Of a stretch of 64,000 bases of DNA, positions 50,695 through 60,461 are shown piece after piece. Below the pieces are notes generated by a model that searched no databases, was not told where the DNA came from, and was given only the letters and a program-made list of their open reading frames with translations. The stretch covers positions 186,001 to 250,000 of the forward strand of contig CBDDDT010000007.1 in NCBI GenBank assembly GCA_965226755.1, given 5' to 3'. A program made the translations under genes and the position numbers. This DNA is from Bog-113 sp965226755 (GTDB lineage Bacteria > Acidobacteriota > Terriglobia > Bryobacterales > Bryobacteraceae). How positions within the stretch are numbered: position 1 is the first letter of the stretch; every line of letters starts with the position of its first letter.

Positions 50695-50722
50695 ATGTGC
50701 TTGTGAACATGTGCTTGTGAAC
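50695..50722. repeat. Tandem 14-bp duplication before the tolC gene
   Basis: ATGTGCTTGTGAAC occurs twice in immediate succession. The second copy reaches the ribosome-binding region (AAGGGAAAG at about 50723) of the TolC gene. It looks like a recent slippage event, and it creates extra start-like codons upstream of the true ATG. Confidence 0.8.
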
Positions 50723-50737
50723 AAGGGAAAGCTCTGG

Positions 50738-52033
50738 ATGAAATTGACGGTAGCGTCGGTCGGGATCGGTGTTGGAAGCGCGGCAGCGCAGACCGCGCCC
50801 GCCGCGGCGCGCCGGGTTCCGGTGACGCTGGCGCGGCAGATCGCCGTGCGCAGCAATCCCCGGATCGGTTCCGCCGGCTTGAATGCGCTAGCGGCCGCGG
50901 CCGCGGCGCGCGAAACGCGAGCCGCCTTTTTTCCCTTGCTGACCGGCAACGTCACCGGCGTGGGAGCGGAACGAGGGTCCGCCGTGGAAGCGGGCGCGCT
51001 TACCACTTCCAGCCTTTACAGCCGGGCGGCCGGAGGCGTGGCGCTCAACCAATTGGTGACCGATTTCGGCCGCACCGCCGACCTGAGCCGCGGCGCCCGT
51101 CTGCGCGCCGCCGCCACGGAACAGGCCGCTTCCGAAACGCGCGCCGAAGTGGTGTTGGAGGTGAACCGGACTTATGCGGAAGCGCTTGCCGCGGAGGCGG
51201 TTTTGCGCGTGGCCCGCGAGACCGTCGAGTACCGCCGCACCGCGCTCCGCCAGGTGGAAGCTCTCGCCCAAAGCTCGCTGCGATCCACGCTGGATGTCAG
51301 CTTCCTGCAGGTGAACGTGTCCGATGCGGAACTGCTTCTTTATCGCGCCGAAAACGAGTCGCGAGCGGCGCGTTCCCGTCTTTCCGCGGCCATGGGAGAT
51401 GAAGGCGACGCGGATTTTGAATTAGTGGATGAGCCGCTGCCGCCGGCTCCGGCGCCGGACATGGAAGCGCTGGTGCGGAAGGCTCTTCATGAGCGTCCGG
51501 ATCTGGCGGCGCTCCGGCTGGATAGCGATGCCGCGCGCAGCCTGGCCGAGGCTGAGAAACGCTTAAGCGCTCCCACCATTACGCTGCTTGCGGCGGCGGG
51601 CGGTTCGCCGGTGCTGGATGGAGCGATCCGGGGGACATACGCCGCGGCGGGCGTGAATGTCAGCGTGCCTATCTTTAACGGCGGTTTGTTCGCCGCGCGG
51701 CGCAGCGAAGCGGAACTTCGCGCGGCGGCCGTGGAGAAGGATGTGGGAGCGCTGGTGGTTGGAATCGCGCGGGATGTTCGCGTCGCCTGGCTGGATGAGA
51801 ATAACGCCTGGCGGCGCCTGGATCTTACGGCCCGGATCGTCGAACAATCGAATCGAACAGTGCGCCTCGCGCAAGCCCGTTACGACAGCGGCCTGGGCGC
51901 AATCGTGGAATTGAATCAGGCGCAACTGAGCCAGACGACAGCGCAGATTAACGCTGCCGCGGCCAAATACGAATACATCGAACGTGCAGCCGAATTGGAC
52001 TTCGTGACCGGCAATATAGTCACCGTTCACTGA
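50738..52033 (+). CDS. TolC-family outer-membrane efflux protein
   Basis: 431 residues from ATG 50738, which directly begins the signal peptide (MKLTVASVGIGVGSAAAQ) after AAGGGAAAG. The two long helical-hairpin repeats of the OEP fold are evident: ARQIAVRSNPRIGSAGLNALAAAAAARETRAAFFP and LVRKALHERPDLAALRLDSDAARSLAEAEKRL, with the YDSGLGAIVELNQAQLSQTTAQINAAAA end. It forms the outer-membrane duct of the RND pump encoded two and three genes downstream. Confidence 0.93.
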   Translation: MKLTVASVGIGVGSAAAQTAPAAARRVPVTLARQIAVRSNPRIGSAGLNALAAAAAARETRAAFFPLLTGNVTGVGAERGSAVEAGALTTSSLYSRAAGGVALNQLVTDFGRTADLSRGARLRAAATEQAASETRAEVVLEVNRTYAEALAAEAVLRVARETVEYRRTALRQVEALAQSSLRSTLDVSFLQVNVSDAELLLYRAENESRAARSRLSAAMGDEGDADFELVDEPLPPAPAPDMEALVRKALHERPDLAALRLDSDAARSLAEAEKRLSAPTITLLAAAGGSPVLDGAIRGTYAAAGVNVSVPIFNGGLFAARRSEAELRAAAVEKDVGALVVGIARDVRVAWLDENNAWRRLDLTARIVEQSNRTVRLAQARYDSGLGAIVELNQAQLSQTTAQINAAAAKYEYIERAAELDFVTGNIVTVH

Positions 52034-52050
52034 GTCGGGAGAAGATAAAA

Positions 52051-52671
52051 ATGCGACAGACAACGGCAGGTAAGCGATCAAACGGATTCTTTGGGGCAGC
52101 GGCTCTGGCGATGAGCGTGTTGTCCCTGGCGGCGCCCGCGGCCCCGGCCAAAACGCGCGCCGGCGTTCCCGAGCCTTGCGTTCAGGTTGTCGGCAGCTTG
52201 CCACTGGACGGCTTCCGCGCTGACCGTTTATTCGTGCGTCAGGCTCCCCGAGGCCAGCGTTATCTCTACGCAGTGCCGGGCGCCGGGGAAAGCGCGGGCA
52301 GCAAGGGCGTCCTGGTCATCAACATCTCCGACCCGGCGCACCCGAAGCTGGAGAGCCGAGCTCTGTACGCGGGCCAGGCGGAGACGCGCGAGATGACGCC
52401 GGTGGGCGTGAACGCCGCCATCATCAACATTTCCGACCGTTCGTATTCAACTCCAGAGGAAACGCCGCTGCGCGAAATCGGGGTGATGGATCTTTCGGAC
52501 CCGGGAAATCCCAAGATCGCGTGCCGCTTCAAAGGCGTTTCCGGCTATCTTTCCGATGACACGAAGTCGCTGATCTACATCGTCAACGGCGAAGGATTGT
52601 GGGTGGTTCGCCATCATGAGCCCTCCGACATCAGCACGGAAGCCTGGGAGAAGTTTGCCGCTGCGCCTTAA
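52051..52671 (+). CDS. Secreted LVIVD-repeat-like protein within the efflux operon
   Basis: 206 residues: signal peptide (GFFGAAALAMSVLSLAAPAAPAK), then at least two LVIVD-type beta units (GVLVINISDPAHPKLESRALYAG and IGVMDLSDPGNPKIACRFKGV), a repeat found in surface and propeller-like proteins. It is short for a complete propeller. Placed 17 bp after tolC and 38 bp before the membrane-fusion gene, so part of the operon, although RND systems normally have no such member. Role unknown; a periplasmic substrate binder or assembly factor is possible. Confidence 0.78.
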   Translation: MRQTTAGKRSNGFFGAAALAMSVLSLAAPAAPAKTRAGVPEPCVQVVGSLPLDGFRADRLFVRQAPRGQRYLYAVPGAGESAGSKGVLVINISDPAHPKLESRALYAGQAETREMTPVGVNAAIINISDRSYSTPEETPLREIGVMDLSDPGNPKIACRFKGVSGYLSDDTKSLIYIVNGEGLWVVRHHEPSDISTEAWEKFAAAP

Positions 52672-52709
52672 GCGGCCGCCCGGACAAGCCGCGCGAGAGG
52701 ACAACCCGC

Positions 52710-53948
52710 ATGCTGAAATCCTTGGCCTTGGCCTTGTGCGCGATCAGTCTGACCTCGTGCGCCTGGCGGGGGCAAGCGTCCACCGCCGAGAACGCTCAGG
52801 CCGCGTCCCAGGCGCTGCTGGTTGTCCCCGTAGCAAAAGCGTCCCGGACCGATCTCTCCACCGCCGTCACCTTAACGGGCGAGTTTCTGCCCTACCAGGA
52901 AGTGGATGTGATGGCCAAAGTGGCGGGCTACATCAAGTCGATTTCCGTGGACATCGGCGACCGCGTGCGGACCGGCCAACTGCTGGCCACGCTCGAGATC
53001 CCGGAGATGGAAAGCGACCGCGCCAGGGCCGCCGCTTCGGTGGAGCAGAGCGAAGCCGAAATCGCGATCGCGCGCGATGAGCTTCGGCGCGCTGAATCCT
53101 CTCATGACATCGCGCACCTCTCTTATGGGCGCATTGAGGATGTGGCCAAGCGCGAGCCAGGTCTGGTTCCCGGACAGGAAGTGGATGAAGCGCATTCCAA
53201 GGATCTGATGGCGGAAGCTCAAATCGCCGGCGCTAAGTCCAGCGTGGAAGCCGCGGAACTGCATGCCAAAGTTTCCCGCGCCGAGCAGACGCGCATCGAA
53301 ACGATGTGGAGGTACGCGCGCATCACCGCGCCCTTCGACGGGGTCATCACGAAGCGCTATGCCAGCGTCGGCTCCATGATCCAGGCGGGAACCGCATCGC
53401 AATCACAGGCGATGCCGGTGGTGCGCGTGTCTCAGAACACTCTGCTTCGTCTGATCCTGCCCGTTCCTGAATCCATCGTGTCCCATGTGCGTCAGGGCGA
53501 GACTGTCGAGGTGCGCGTCTCATCGCTGGCGCGAGCTTACCCGGGCCGGGTGACGCGCCTCGCCGAAAAGCTCCAGCAGGATACGCGCACGATGGAGACC
53601 GAAGTGGACATCCCGAACGGGGATCTGAAGCTGGTGCCCGGGATGTATGCCGAAGTCAGTCTCCGGATCTCCGAGAGCGACCGGGTGCTCTCGGTTCCGC
53701 TGGATGCGGTGGAAGTCGCCAACGGCTCGCAGGTTCTTACTGTCGACTCAGGCGGCGTGATTCACCGCGTGCCGGTCGTGACCGGCTTAGAAACGGCGCA
53801 GCGTATCGAGGTGCGATCGGGCTTGAATGACGGCGACACGGTGATTGTGGGACGGCATGCCGGATTGCGCGACGGGCAGCATGTGCGCACGCGGCTTACG
53901 GAACTGGCGTCCGCGGAACCCTCATCCCAAAGCGCGGTGAAAAAGTAG
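52710..53948 (+). CDS. RND efflux membrane-fusion protein (adaptor lipoprotein)
   Basis: 412 residues. Lipobox LTSC with lipidated Cys17. Lipoyl/barrel-sandwich halves (EVDVMAKVAGYIKSISVDIGDRVRTGQLLATL and RITAPFDGVITKRYASVGSMI) enclose a long alpha-hairpin (about 100-190). A beta-barrel (VPESIVSHVRQGETVEVRVSSLARAYPGRVTRLAEKL) and a membrane-proximal domain follow. It bridges the RND pump and TolC. The stop is one base before the pump's GTG start. Confidence 0.95.
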   Translation: MLKSLALALCAISLTSCAWRGQASTAENAQAASQALLVVPVAKASRTDLSTAVTLTGEFLPYQEVDVMAKVAGYIKSISVDIGDRVRTGQLLATLEIPEMESDRARAAASVEQSEAEIAIARDELRRAESSHDIAHLSYGRIEDVAKREPGLVPGQEVDEAHSKDLMAEAQIAGAKSSVEAAELHAKVSRAEQTRIETMWRYARITAPFDGVITKRYASVGSMIQAGTASQSQAMPVVRVSQNTLLRLILPVPESIVSHVRQGETVEVRVSSLARAYPGRVTRLAEKLQQDTRTMETEVDIPNGDLKLVPGMYAEVSLRISESDRVLSVPLDAVEVANGSQVLTVDSGGVIHRVPVVTGLETAQRIEVRSGLNDGDTVIVGRHAGLRDGQHVRTRLTELASAEPSSQSAVKK

Positions 53949-53949
53949 C

Positions 53950-56900
53950 GTGTCGCGGTTCGCTATTCGAACGCCGTATTTGATCGTCGTTGTGTGTCTA
54001 GCGGTGATCGTGCTCGGAATTGTGAGCATCGCCCGGATGCCGGTCGATCTCTTCCCCGCCATGAACATCCCCGTGGTGGCGGTCGCGACCTTCTATCCCG
54101 GCATGCCTCCGGAGCAGATCGAGGGCAACATCACGTTCCACCTGGAGCGGTTCTTCACGCTGGCCAGCGGCATCGACCACATGGAATCGCGTTCTCTCTC
54201 CGGCGTCAGTCTGATCAAAGTTTATTTCCAGCCGGGCGCTAATCCCGATTCCGCGGTGACCACGATCGCCAGCCTCGCCATGGCCGAGATCAGCCATCTG
54301 CCGCCCGGCACTTTGCCTCCGTTCGTTCTCAAGTTCGACGCCAGCAGTCTCCCCGTCTGCCTGGTCACGCTGCGCGGAGACGGGTTAAGCGAAACGCAGT
54401 TGAAGGACGTTTCGCAAAACGTTGTCCGCAACCAGCTCGCCGGGGTTCCCGGCGCCGCTGTGCCTCAGCCGTTTGGCGGGCGATGGCGCCAGATCATGGT
54501 GTTCGCCGATCCCTTCAAGCTGGAATCGCATTCCATGAGCCTGATGGATGTGGTCCGCGCGTTGAATGATTCGAATGTGGTGCTGCCTGCCGGAGATGTC
54601 CCGATCGGCCGCATTGATTACAACATCTACGCGAACAGCCAGGTCACCAACATCGCCGACATCAATCAGATTCCGCTCAAGGTGTCGGGTTCCTCCCCCG
54701 TGCGAGTCTCTGACATCGGGGTCGCCCGCGACGCGTATTCCGTGCAGTACAACGCCGTCCGCGTGGACGGGCAGCGTTCGGTGTATCTTCCCGTCCTGAA
54801 GCAAGGCGGCGATTCCAACACCATTGAAGTGGTGAACGGCATTCGCGAGAAGCTGGCGGGCCTGGTCGACACTCCTCCCAGCCTGGTCACCAAAGTCGTT
54901 TTCGATCAATCTCAATTCGTGAAGACCGCCATCGCCACGCTGCTCCACGAGGGAGGGATCGGCCTGGTTCTCACCTGCCTCATGATTTTCATGTTTCTTG
55001 GCAGCGGACGGGCGACCCTGGCGGTTTTCTTCTCGATACCTCTTTCGGCTCTGGCCGCGCTGATCGCGCTGCAACTCGGCGGCAGTTCCATCAACAGCAT
55101 GGTGCTGGGCGGACTGGCGCTCGCGTTTTCGCGCCTCATCGATAACTCAGTCGTCGTCCTGGAGAATATCTATCGCCATCTCGAACTGGGCGAGCTGCCG
55201 TTCTCCGCCGCCGAGAAAGGCGGCCGGGAAGTCGCGCTGCCCGTGCTTGCGGCCACGCTCACCACCATCGTCGTGTTCTTTCCCGTGACCCTGTTGTTCG
55301 GCGTCAGCAAATATCTTTTCTCGGCCTTGGCGCTGGCCGTCGTTTCTTCGCTGGCCGCCTCGTACGTCGTGGCGATGACGGTAGTCCCGCTCTTCTGCTC
55401 CCGCTTCATGAAGACCGCCGCTCACGATTCGGTGCAAAGCCACCCCGACCCGAAGAAAGAGGGTCTGGGGCGCCGATTCAACAACGCCTTCGCGCGCGGT
55501 TTCGATCGCCTGCTGCGGTTCTATGGCGCGATCGTGGTGCGCGTGCTGGCCCGTCCCGCGGTCTCGCTGGCCATTTTCGCGGCCGTCATCGCCGCGGCGC
55601 TCTGCGGGGCTCCCTTTCTCGGGCTTTCGTTCTTTCCGCGCACGGATGCCGCCCAATTCGTAATCAACGTGAAGTCTCCCTCCGGGACGCGCCTGGAGGA
55701 GACCGAGAAAGATGTCGCCAGCCTCGAAGCCCTCATCCGCTCAACCGTTTCCCCCGAAGACCTGGGGATGATCGTTTCCAACATCGGCGTCGATCCCGGA
55801 TTCTCCGCGATTTATACGACCAACACGGCCATGCATACGGCTCTGGTTCAGGTCAGTCTGAAGGAGGGTCATCGCGTCGGCAGTTTCGATTACATCGATC
55901 GGGTGCAGAAGCGCGTCCGCGAGGAGCTTCCTCAGCTGACGACATTCTTCTCGTCAGGAAGCCTGGTGGATGCGGTTCTCGGAATGGGTATGCGCGCTCC
56001 CATCGATATCCAAATCTCCGGCTCCAATCTTCAGGGCGGCTATCAGGCCGCGCTTTCGCTCGTGAACGACATTCGCTCGTTTCCCGAGACCGCGGACGTC
56101 TACATTCCGCAGGATATGGATTTTCCGGCTCTAAAGCTGGACGTGGACCGCATGCGCGCCGGAGAACTGGGACTCACCCAGAAAGAGGTGGTCGCCAATG
56201 TCATCACGGCTTTGACTTCGAACTCCATGATCGCTCCGAACGTCTGGATCGATCCTCGCAACGGCAATAATTATCTGCTCTCCGTGCAATATCCGGACCG
56301 CCAGATCCGGTCTCTGTCCGACTTGGAATCGATTCCCCTTCACGGCGCCATCAGCGTCAATCCGACCCGCCTCGACATGGTCAGCCACATCACTCACATC
56401 CTGTCTCCCACCGAAGTCGATCACTACCAAATTCGCCGTACGATCGACGTTTTCGTGCGCCCCCGCAAGGAAGATCTTGCGGCGATCACCGACCGCATCC
56501 AAGGCGCCGTCGCGAAGACCAAACTTCCCGCCGGATCGTCCGTGAAACTGCTGGGGATGGTGGAGAGCATGCGCGTTTCGCTGAAGAGCTTCGGCTTCGG
56601 ACTTATTCTCTCCACGGCGCTTCTTTATCTCATTCTGGTGGCGCAATTCCGGTCTTTCTCGGATCCCCTCATTATTCTGCTCGCGTTTCCGCCGGGACTT
56701 GCGGGCGTCGTCCTGACGCTGCTGGCGACCGGCACGACGCTCAATGTGATGTCGCTGATGGGAGTGGTCATGCTGGCCGGAATCACCATGTCGGACAGCA
56801 TTCTGATCGTCGAGTTCGCCAGGCATCGGATGCGCGAGGGATTGGCCGTTCGGGATGCGGTAATCGAGGCGTGCCGAGTCCGGCTCCGGCCCATCTTGAT

Positions 56901-57078
56901 GACTACTTTGGCCACCGTGATCGGACTGCTCCCGATGGCTTTGAAGCTGGGAGAAGGCAGCGAATCCTACGCGCCTCTGGCCCGCGCGCTGGTTGGGGGG
57001 CTTTCCGTTTCCGGCATCTGCACGGTGTTCGTCGTTCCCGCGGCGTTCTATCTGGCCAACCGCACGCAGAGCGCTTAG
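53950..57078 (+). CDS. RND multidrug/solvent efflux permease (HAE1-like)
   Basis: 1042 residues from GTG 53950, full family length. Twelve membrane spans in two halves; N-terminal YLIVVVCLAVIVLGIVSIARMPVDLFPAMNIPVV, docking and porter domains, and motif regions GLVLTCLMIFMFLGSGRATLAVFFSIPLSALAALIAL and LSTALLYLILVAQFRSFSDPLIILLAFP. TM4 carries 'LALAFSRLIDNSVVVLENI', where classical HAE proteins have two acidic residues in 'GxxVDDAIVVxEN'. Here only one Asp is present at that spot, so proton coupling may differ. Substrate unknown. Confidence 0.93.
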   Translation: MSRFAIRTPYLIVVVCLAVIVLGIVSIARMPVDLFPAMNIPVVAVATFYPGMPPEQIEGNITFHLERFFTLASGIDHMESRSLSGVSLIKVYFQPGANPDSAVTTIASLAMAEISHLPPGTLPPFVLKFDASSLPVCLVTLRGDGLSETQLKDVSQNVVRNQLAGVPGAAVPQPFGGRWRQIMVFADPFKLESHSMSLMDVVRALNDSNVVLPAGDVPIGRIDYNIYANSQVTNIADINQIPLKVSGSSPVRVSDIGVARDAYSVQYNAVRVDGQRSVYLPVLKQGGDSNTIEVVNGIREKLAGLVDTPPSLVTKVVFDQSQFVKTAIATLLHEGGIGLVLTCLMIFMFLGSGRATLAVFFSIPLSALAALIALQLGGSSINSMVLGGLALAFSRLIDNSVVVLENIYRHLELGELPFSAAEKGGREVALPVLAATLTTIVVFFPVTLLFGVSKYLFSALALAVVSSLAASYVVAMTVVPLFCSRFMKTAAHDSVQSHPDPKKEGLGRRFNNAFARGFDRLLRFYGAIVVRVLARPAVSLAIFAAVIAAALCGAPFLGLSFFPRTDAAQFVINVKSPSGTRLEETEKDVASLEALIRSTVSPEDLGMIVSNIGVDPGFSAIYTTNTAMHTALVQVSLKEGHRVGSFDYIDRVQKRVREELPQLTTFFSSGSLVDAVLGMGMRAPIDIQISGSNLQGGYQAALSLVNDIRSFPETADVYIPQDMDFPALKLDVDRMRAGELGLTQKEVVANVITALTSNSMIAPNVWIDPRNGNNYLLSVQYPDRQIRSLSDLESIPLHGAISVNPTRLDMVSHITHILSPTEVDHYQIRRTIDVFVRPRKEDLAAITDRIQGAVAKTKLPAGSSVKLLGMVESMRVSLKSFGFGLILSTALLYLILVAQFRSFSDPLIILLAFPPGLAGVVLTLLATGTTLNVMSLMGVVMLAGITMSDSILIVEFARHRMREGLAVRDAVIEACRVRLRPILMTTLATVIGLLPMALKLGEGSESYAPLARALVGGLSVSGICTVFVVPAAFYLANRTQSA

Positions 57079-57162
57079 ATTGTAAAAACCAGTTGAACGC
57101 AAACCAGGCGGCGGACGCCTTCCCGATCCTCTTCGGATAACATCGTTGTTCGAGAGTCGAAT

Positions 57163-59298
57163 ATGAGACGCAGACCGGGATCGGAACGGGCGCTGTCGGG
57201 AATCGCCGCTTTGGGCGCCTTGACGCTATTCGCCTGCCAGATAGCCGCGGGACAGCAACCTCCGCCGGCCGGCTGGACGGCGGAACAGGACCATCAAAAC
57301 ATGATGGACCAGCTGGGAATCAAAGCCCTGCGTCCCGGGCCGAGCGGGAATGAGAAAGACCCAAATCACGCCAATGTGGATGAGGCAAAGGCTAATCCGT
57401 ACGGAGATCTGCCCGATGCACTCACGCTGAAAAACGGGCGAAAGGTGACCACGCCGGAACAATGGCGGGACCTTCGGCGTCCGGAGATCGTCGAAGATTT
57501 CGAGCGCGAAGTGATCGGGCGCATTCCGCGGAACGTGCCGAAAGTGACGTGGACCGTAAAGAGCGCGGCCGCTTCGAAGACCGGTATCTTTCCGGTAATG
57601 GAGAAGCAACTGGCCGGCCACGCGGACAACTCCGCGTATCCGGCGCTCAACGTGGATATCGAGATGACGCTGGTCACGCCGGGGAACGCGCAAGGTCCGG
57701 TTCCCGTGATGATCATGTTCAGCAGCGCGGCTATTCTCCAGTTCATCGCAAGCCATCCCGAATTCAAGAAGATGATGGGAAGCGATCCGCCTTCGACGGA
57801 ACAACTGATCGCCAATGGATGGGGTTACGCGCTGCTCGATACAAGCAGCATTCAGGCGGATAACGGCGCGGGTTTGACCAAGGGCATCATTGGCCTGACG
57901 AATAAAGGCCAACCCAGAAAGCCGGATGACTGGGGCGCTTTGCGCGCTTGGGGCTGGGGCGCCTCACGCGCACTTGACTATCTGGAGACCGATACGCGCG
58001 TGGACTCGAAACACGTGGGCATCGAAGGCGTCTCGCGTTACGGCAAGGCCGCGCTGGTGACGATGGCGTTCGATACCCGTTTTGCCGTCGCGCTGGTGGG
58101 CTCTTCCGGAGAAGGCGGGGCCAAACCGCACCGTCGCAACTTCGGAGAAGAGGTGGAGAGTCTCACCGGGTCCGGCGAATATCACTGGATGGCGGGGAAC
58201 TTTCTGAAATATGGCGCCGCCGAATCGTCATTCGGAAGCAAGAACGCAAGCGACTTGCCGGTAGACTCGAACGAACTGATTGCGCTCTGCGCGCCGCGGC
58301 TGACGTTCATCAGTTATGGCGTTCCGGAGATGGGCGACGCCAAATGGTTGGACCAGCAGGGCAGCTTTATGGCGACGGTGGCCGCGGGCGCCGTTTTCCA
58401 GATCCTGGGCGCAAGAGACCTGGGATTGAAAGACGACTATCGAACCGCCAAGATGCCGCCGGTGAATACGGGGCTTCTGGATGGCCAACTTGCGTGGCGG
58501 CAGCACGACGCCGGCCACACCGACGCTCCGAACTGGAAGTACTTCATCGCCTGGGCGGACAAGTTCTTCAACTACAGCCCGGCGCATTGGGAGTTTGCGG
58601 CGGATCAGCCTGTGTTTCGGACCGACCCGAACTCCCTGACGGCTCATGCGAAGCTGCTCGCGAAGGCGAAGCAAGGCGGCATCGATGTCTACTTTGAAGG
58701 AGATTCCATCACTCGGCGGTGGGGAGCAGTGGATTACCCCGACTTACTCGCCAATTGGAATCAAAATTTCGCGGGTTGGAACGCGGCGGATTTCGGGTGG
58801 GGCGCTGACAAAACACAGAATATTCTCTGGCGTTTAGAGAACGGGGAATTGGACGGAGTGAATCCGAAGGTGGTCGTTCTACTCGCCGGTACGAATAACA
58901 TTGGCGATCCCATGTACCGCGGAGACGCAGGCGCGCGAGTGCAGGGAATAACGAATGGCGTGGAGGCGATCGTGAAAACGATCCAGGCGAAAGCGCCCGC
59001 CGCGGCCATCATTGTCATGGGCATCTTCCCGAGAAACGACGATATGGCGTTCATTCCCGTTATCGAGAGAATCAATAGCAATTTGTCGCGATTCTCTGAC
59101 GGCAAGAAGGTCCGCTACCTGAGTATCAATGACAAATTAGCGGACCGGGATGGGAACCTGATTGACGGCATGATGAACGCAAAAGACAAGCTTCATCCAA
59201 CCGCGACGGCGTACCAGATCTGGGCTGATGCGCTGAAGCCGCTTATGACGGAGTTGATGGGGCGCCCCGGCGGCGAGCCAGCGAAGACTAACCCATAG
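57163..59298 (+). CDS. Bimodular esterase: CE15 glucuronoyl-esterase-like + SGNH hydrolase
   Basis: 711 residues with a signal peptide to about residue 30. The N-terminal module (about 85-470) is CE15-like: GVSRYGKAALV matches the GxSRxGKxA motif with Ser291, then VGSSGEGGAKPHRRNFGE and a late QHDAGHTDAPNWKYF with the probable His. CE15 enzymes cleave ester bonds between lignin and glucuronoxylan. The C-terminal module (about 505-705) is SGNH: EGDSITRRWG (Ser515), WGADKTQN, GTNNIG and DKLHPTATAY, as in acetylxylan-type esterases. Two esterases in one secreted chain suggest simultaneous removal of different substituents from one polysaccharide. Confidence 0.9.
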   Translation: MRRRPGSERALSGIAALGALTLFACQIAAGQQPPPAGWTAEQDHQNMMDQLGIKALRPGPSGNEKDPNHANVDEAKANPYGDLPDALTLKNGRKVTTPEQWRDLRRPEIVEDFEREVIGRIPRNVPKVTWTVKSAAASKTGIFPVMEKQLAGHADNSAYPALNVDIEMTLVTPGNAQGPVPVMIMFSSAAILQFIASHPEFKKMMGSDPPSTEQLIANGWGYALLDTSSIQADNGAGLTKGIIGLTNKGQPRKPDDWGALRAWGWGASRALDYLETDTRVDSKHVGIEGVSRYGKAALVTMAFDTRFAVALVGSSGEGGAKPHRRNFGEEVESLTGSGEYHWMAGNFLKYGAAESSFGSKNASDLPVDSNELIALCAPRLTFISYGVPEMGDAKWLDQQGSFMATVAAGAVFQILGARDLGLKDDYRTAKMPPVNTGLLDGQLAWRQHDAGHTDAPNWKYFIAWADKFFNYSPAHWEFAADQPVFRTDPNSLTAHAKLLAKAKQGGIDVYFEGDSITRRWGAVDYPDLLANWNQNFAGWNAADFGWGADKTQNILWRLENGELDGVNPKVVVLLAGTNNIGDPMYRGDAGARVQGITNGVEAIVKTIQAKAPAAAIIVMGIFPRNDDMAFIPVIERINSNLSRFSDGKKVRYLSINDKLADRDGNLIDGMMNAKDKLHPTATAYQIWADALKPLMTELMGRPGGEPAKTNP

Positions 59299-59309
59299 GA
59301 GCGATATGC

Positions 59310-60461
59310 ATGCCACTTACTACGTTTGATCGAAAACACGGCCTTCCGCTGCTGGCTCTCATGCTTTTCACGCCTTCTTGGGCGCACGCGAGCGCGGAAT
59401 CTCCGGAGGTCGATTGCCCGGCCGCCTTCAGAAGCTACTCCTCGGCGGGAACGCCGCTCCTTGATCTCCTGATCAACCCGGCGGCGAAGGCGGCGGTCGA
59501 CCGCGATCTGCCTGGCTTCCTCGCTAAGCTGCCGCCGATGCTGACGAAGCCGGCGCCTCCAACGCTGGCGGACATCCTGACCATAAAGATCATGTCCCAG
59601 GAATTCGCTCCCATCCCGGAGGAAGCTCTCGACCGATTGGATAAGGACCTGGCGCTGGTGAAGCCCACGCGCGAGGACGCGATTGCGAGATGTGCTCGTT
59701 ACGATCACACCGCGCCCGTATTGCCGGCCAAGCTGGATCATCCGGCGATCTTGGTGTTCTCAAAGAGTAATGGCTTTCGCGACGATCCGTCCGTGAATGC
59801 GGCGGAAGCCGCATTGAAGACATTCGCCGGCCGTGAGCACTGGACCATGTTCTTCACGGAGAACGCCGCCGTCTTCAACGCGCCGGATTTGAAGCGCTTT
59901 GACGCGGTCGTGTGGAACAACGTAAGCGGCGATGTGCTCACGCTTGCGCAACGCAGCGACTTCAAGGCGTACCTGGAAAACGGAGGAGGATTTGCCGGAC
60001 TGCACGGTTCCGGCGGCGATTTCTACTACGACTGGGATTGGTATGCGGACACGCTCATCGGCGCGCGATTCAAATCACATCCGATGTCCCCGCAGTTTCA
60101 GGAAGCGAAGCTCAAGATTGACGACGGCAAAAATCCTATCGTGCGCGGACTTCCGCGGGAATGGACAATGACGGACGAGTGGTACTCATTCAAGACAAAT
60201 CCGCGCGAGAAAGGGGCTCATGTGCTCGTTACCCTGGACGAGAGCACTTATAAGCCAATGGCCGGCAAACTTGATCTTCGAATGGGCGACCACCCGATTG
60301 CCTGGACACAGTGCATCGGCAAGGGCCGTTCTTTCTACACGGCCATCGGCCACCGTCCGGAGGGCTACACCGAGCCGAATACGAGCAGACTGATTGAACA
60401 GGGGATCGCCTGGGCTGCGGGCCTGGGACAAGGGTCCTGTCCTGCCGACCAGACGCGGTGA
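59310..60461 (+). CDS. ThuA-domain protein (trehalose-utilization-like), secreted
   Basis: 383 residues, 11 bp after the bimodular esterase. Signal peptide to about residue 28. An N-terminal region (about 35-140, helical, 'PAAFRSYSSAGTPLLDLLINPAAKAAV') of unknown role is followed by a ThuA fold: AILVFSKSNGFRDDPSV... FAGREHWTMFFTENAAVF, FDAVVWNNVSGDVL, GGFAGLHGSGGDFYYDWDWY, SHPMSPQFQEAKLKI, DEWYSFKTNPREKGAHVLVTLDE. ThuA proteins are glutamine-amidotransferase-like without a proven reaction, often near glycan-degrading enzymes. Its stop overlaps the next start by 4 bp (GTGA). Confidence 0.88.
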   Translation: MPLTTFDRKHGLPLLALMLFTPSWAHASAESPEVDCPAAFRSYSSAGTPLLDLLINPAAKAAVDRDLPGFLAKLPPMLTKPAPPTLADILTIKIMSQEFAPIPEEALDRLDKDLALVKPTREDAIARCARYDHTAPVLPAKLDHPAILVFSKSNGFRDDPSVNAAEAALKTFAGREHWTMFFTENAAVFNAPDLKRFDAVVWNNVSGDVLTLAQRSDFKAYLENGGGFAGLHGSGGDFYYDWDWYADTLIGARFKSHPMSPQFQEAKLKIDDGKNPIVRGLPREWTMTDEWYSFKTNPREKGAHVLVTLDESTYKPMAGKLDLRMGDHPIAWTQCIGKGRSFYTAIGHRPEGYTEPNTSRLIEQGIAWAAGLGQGSCPADQTR

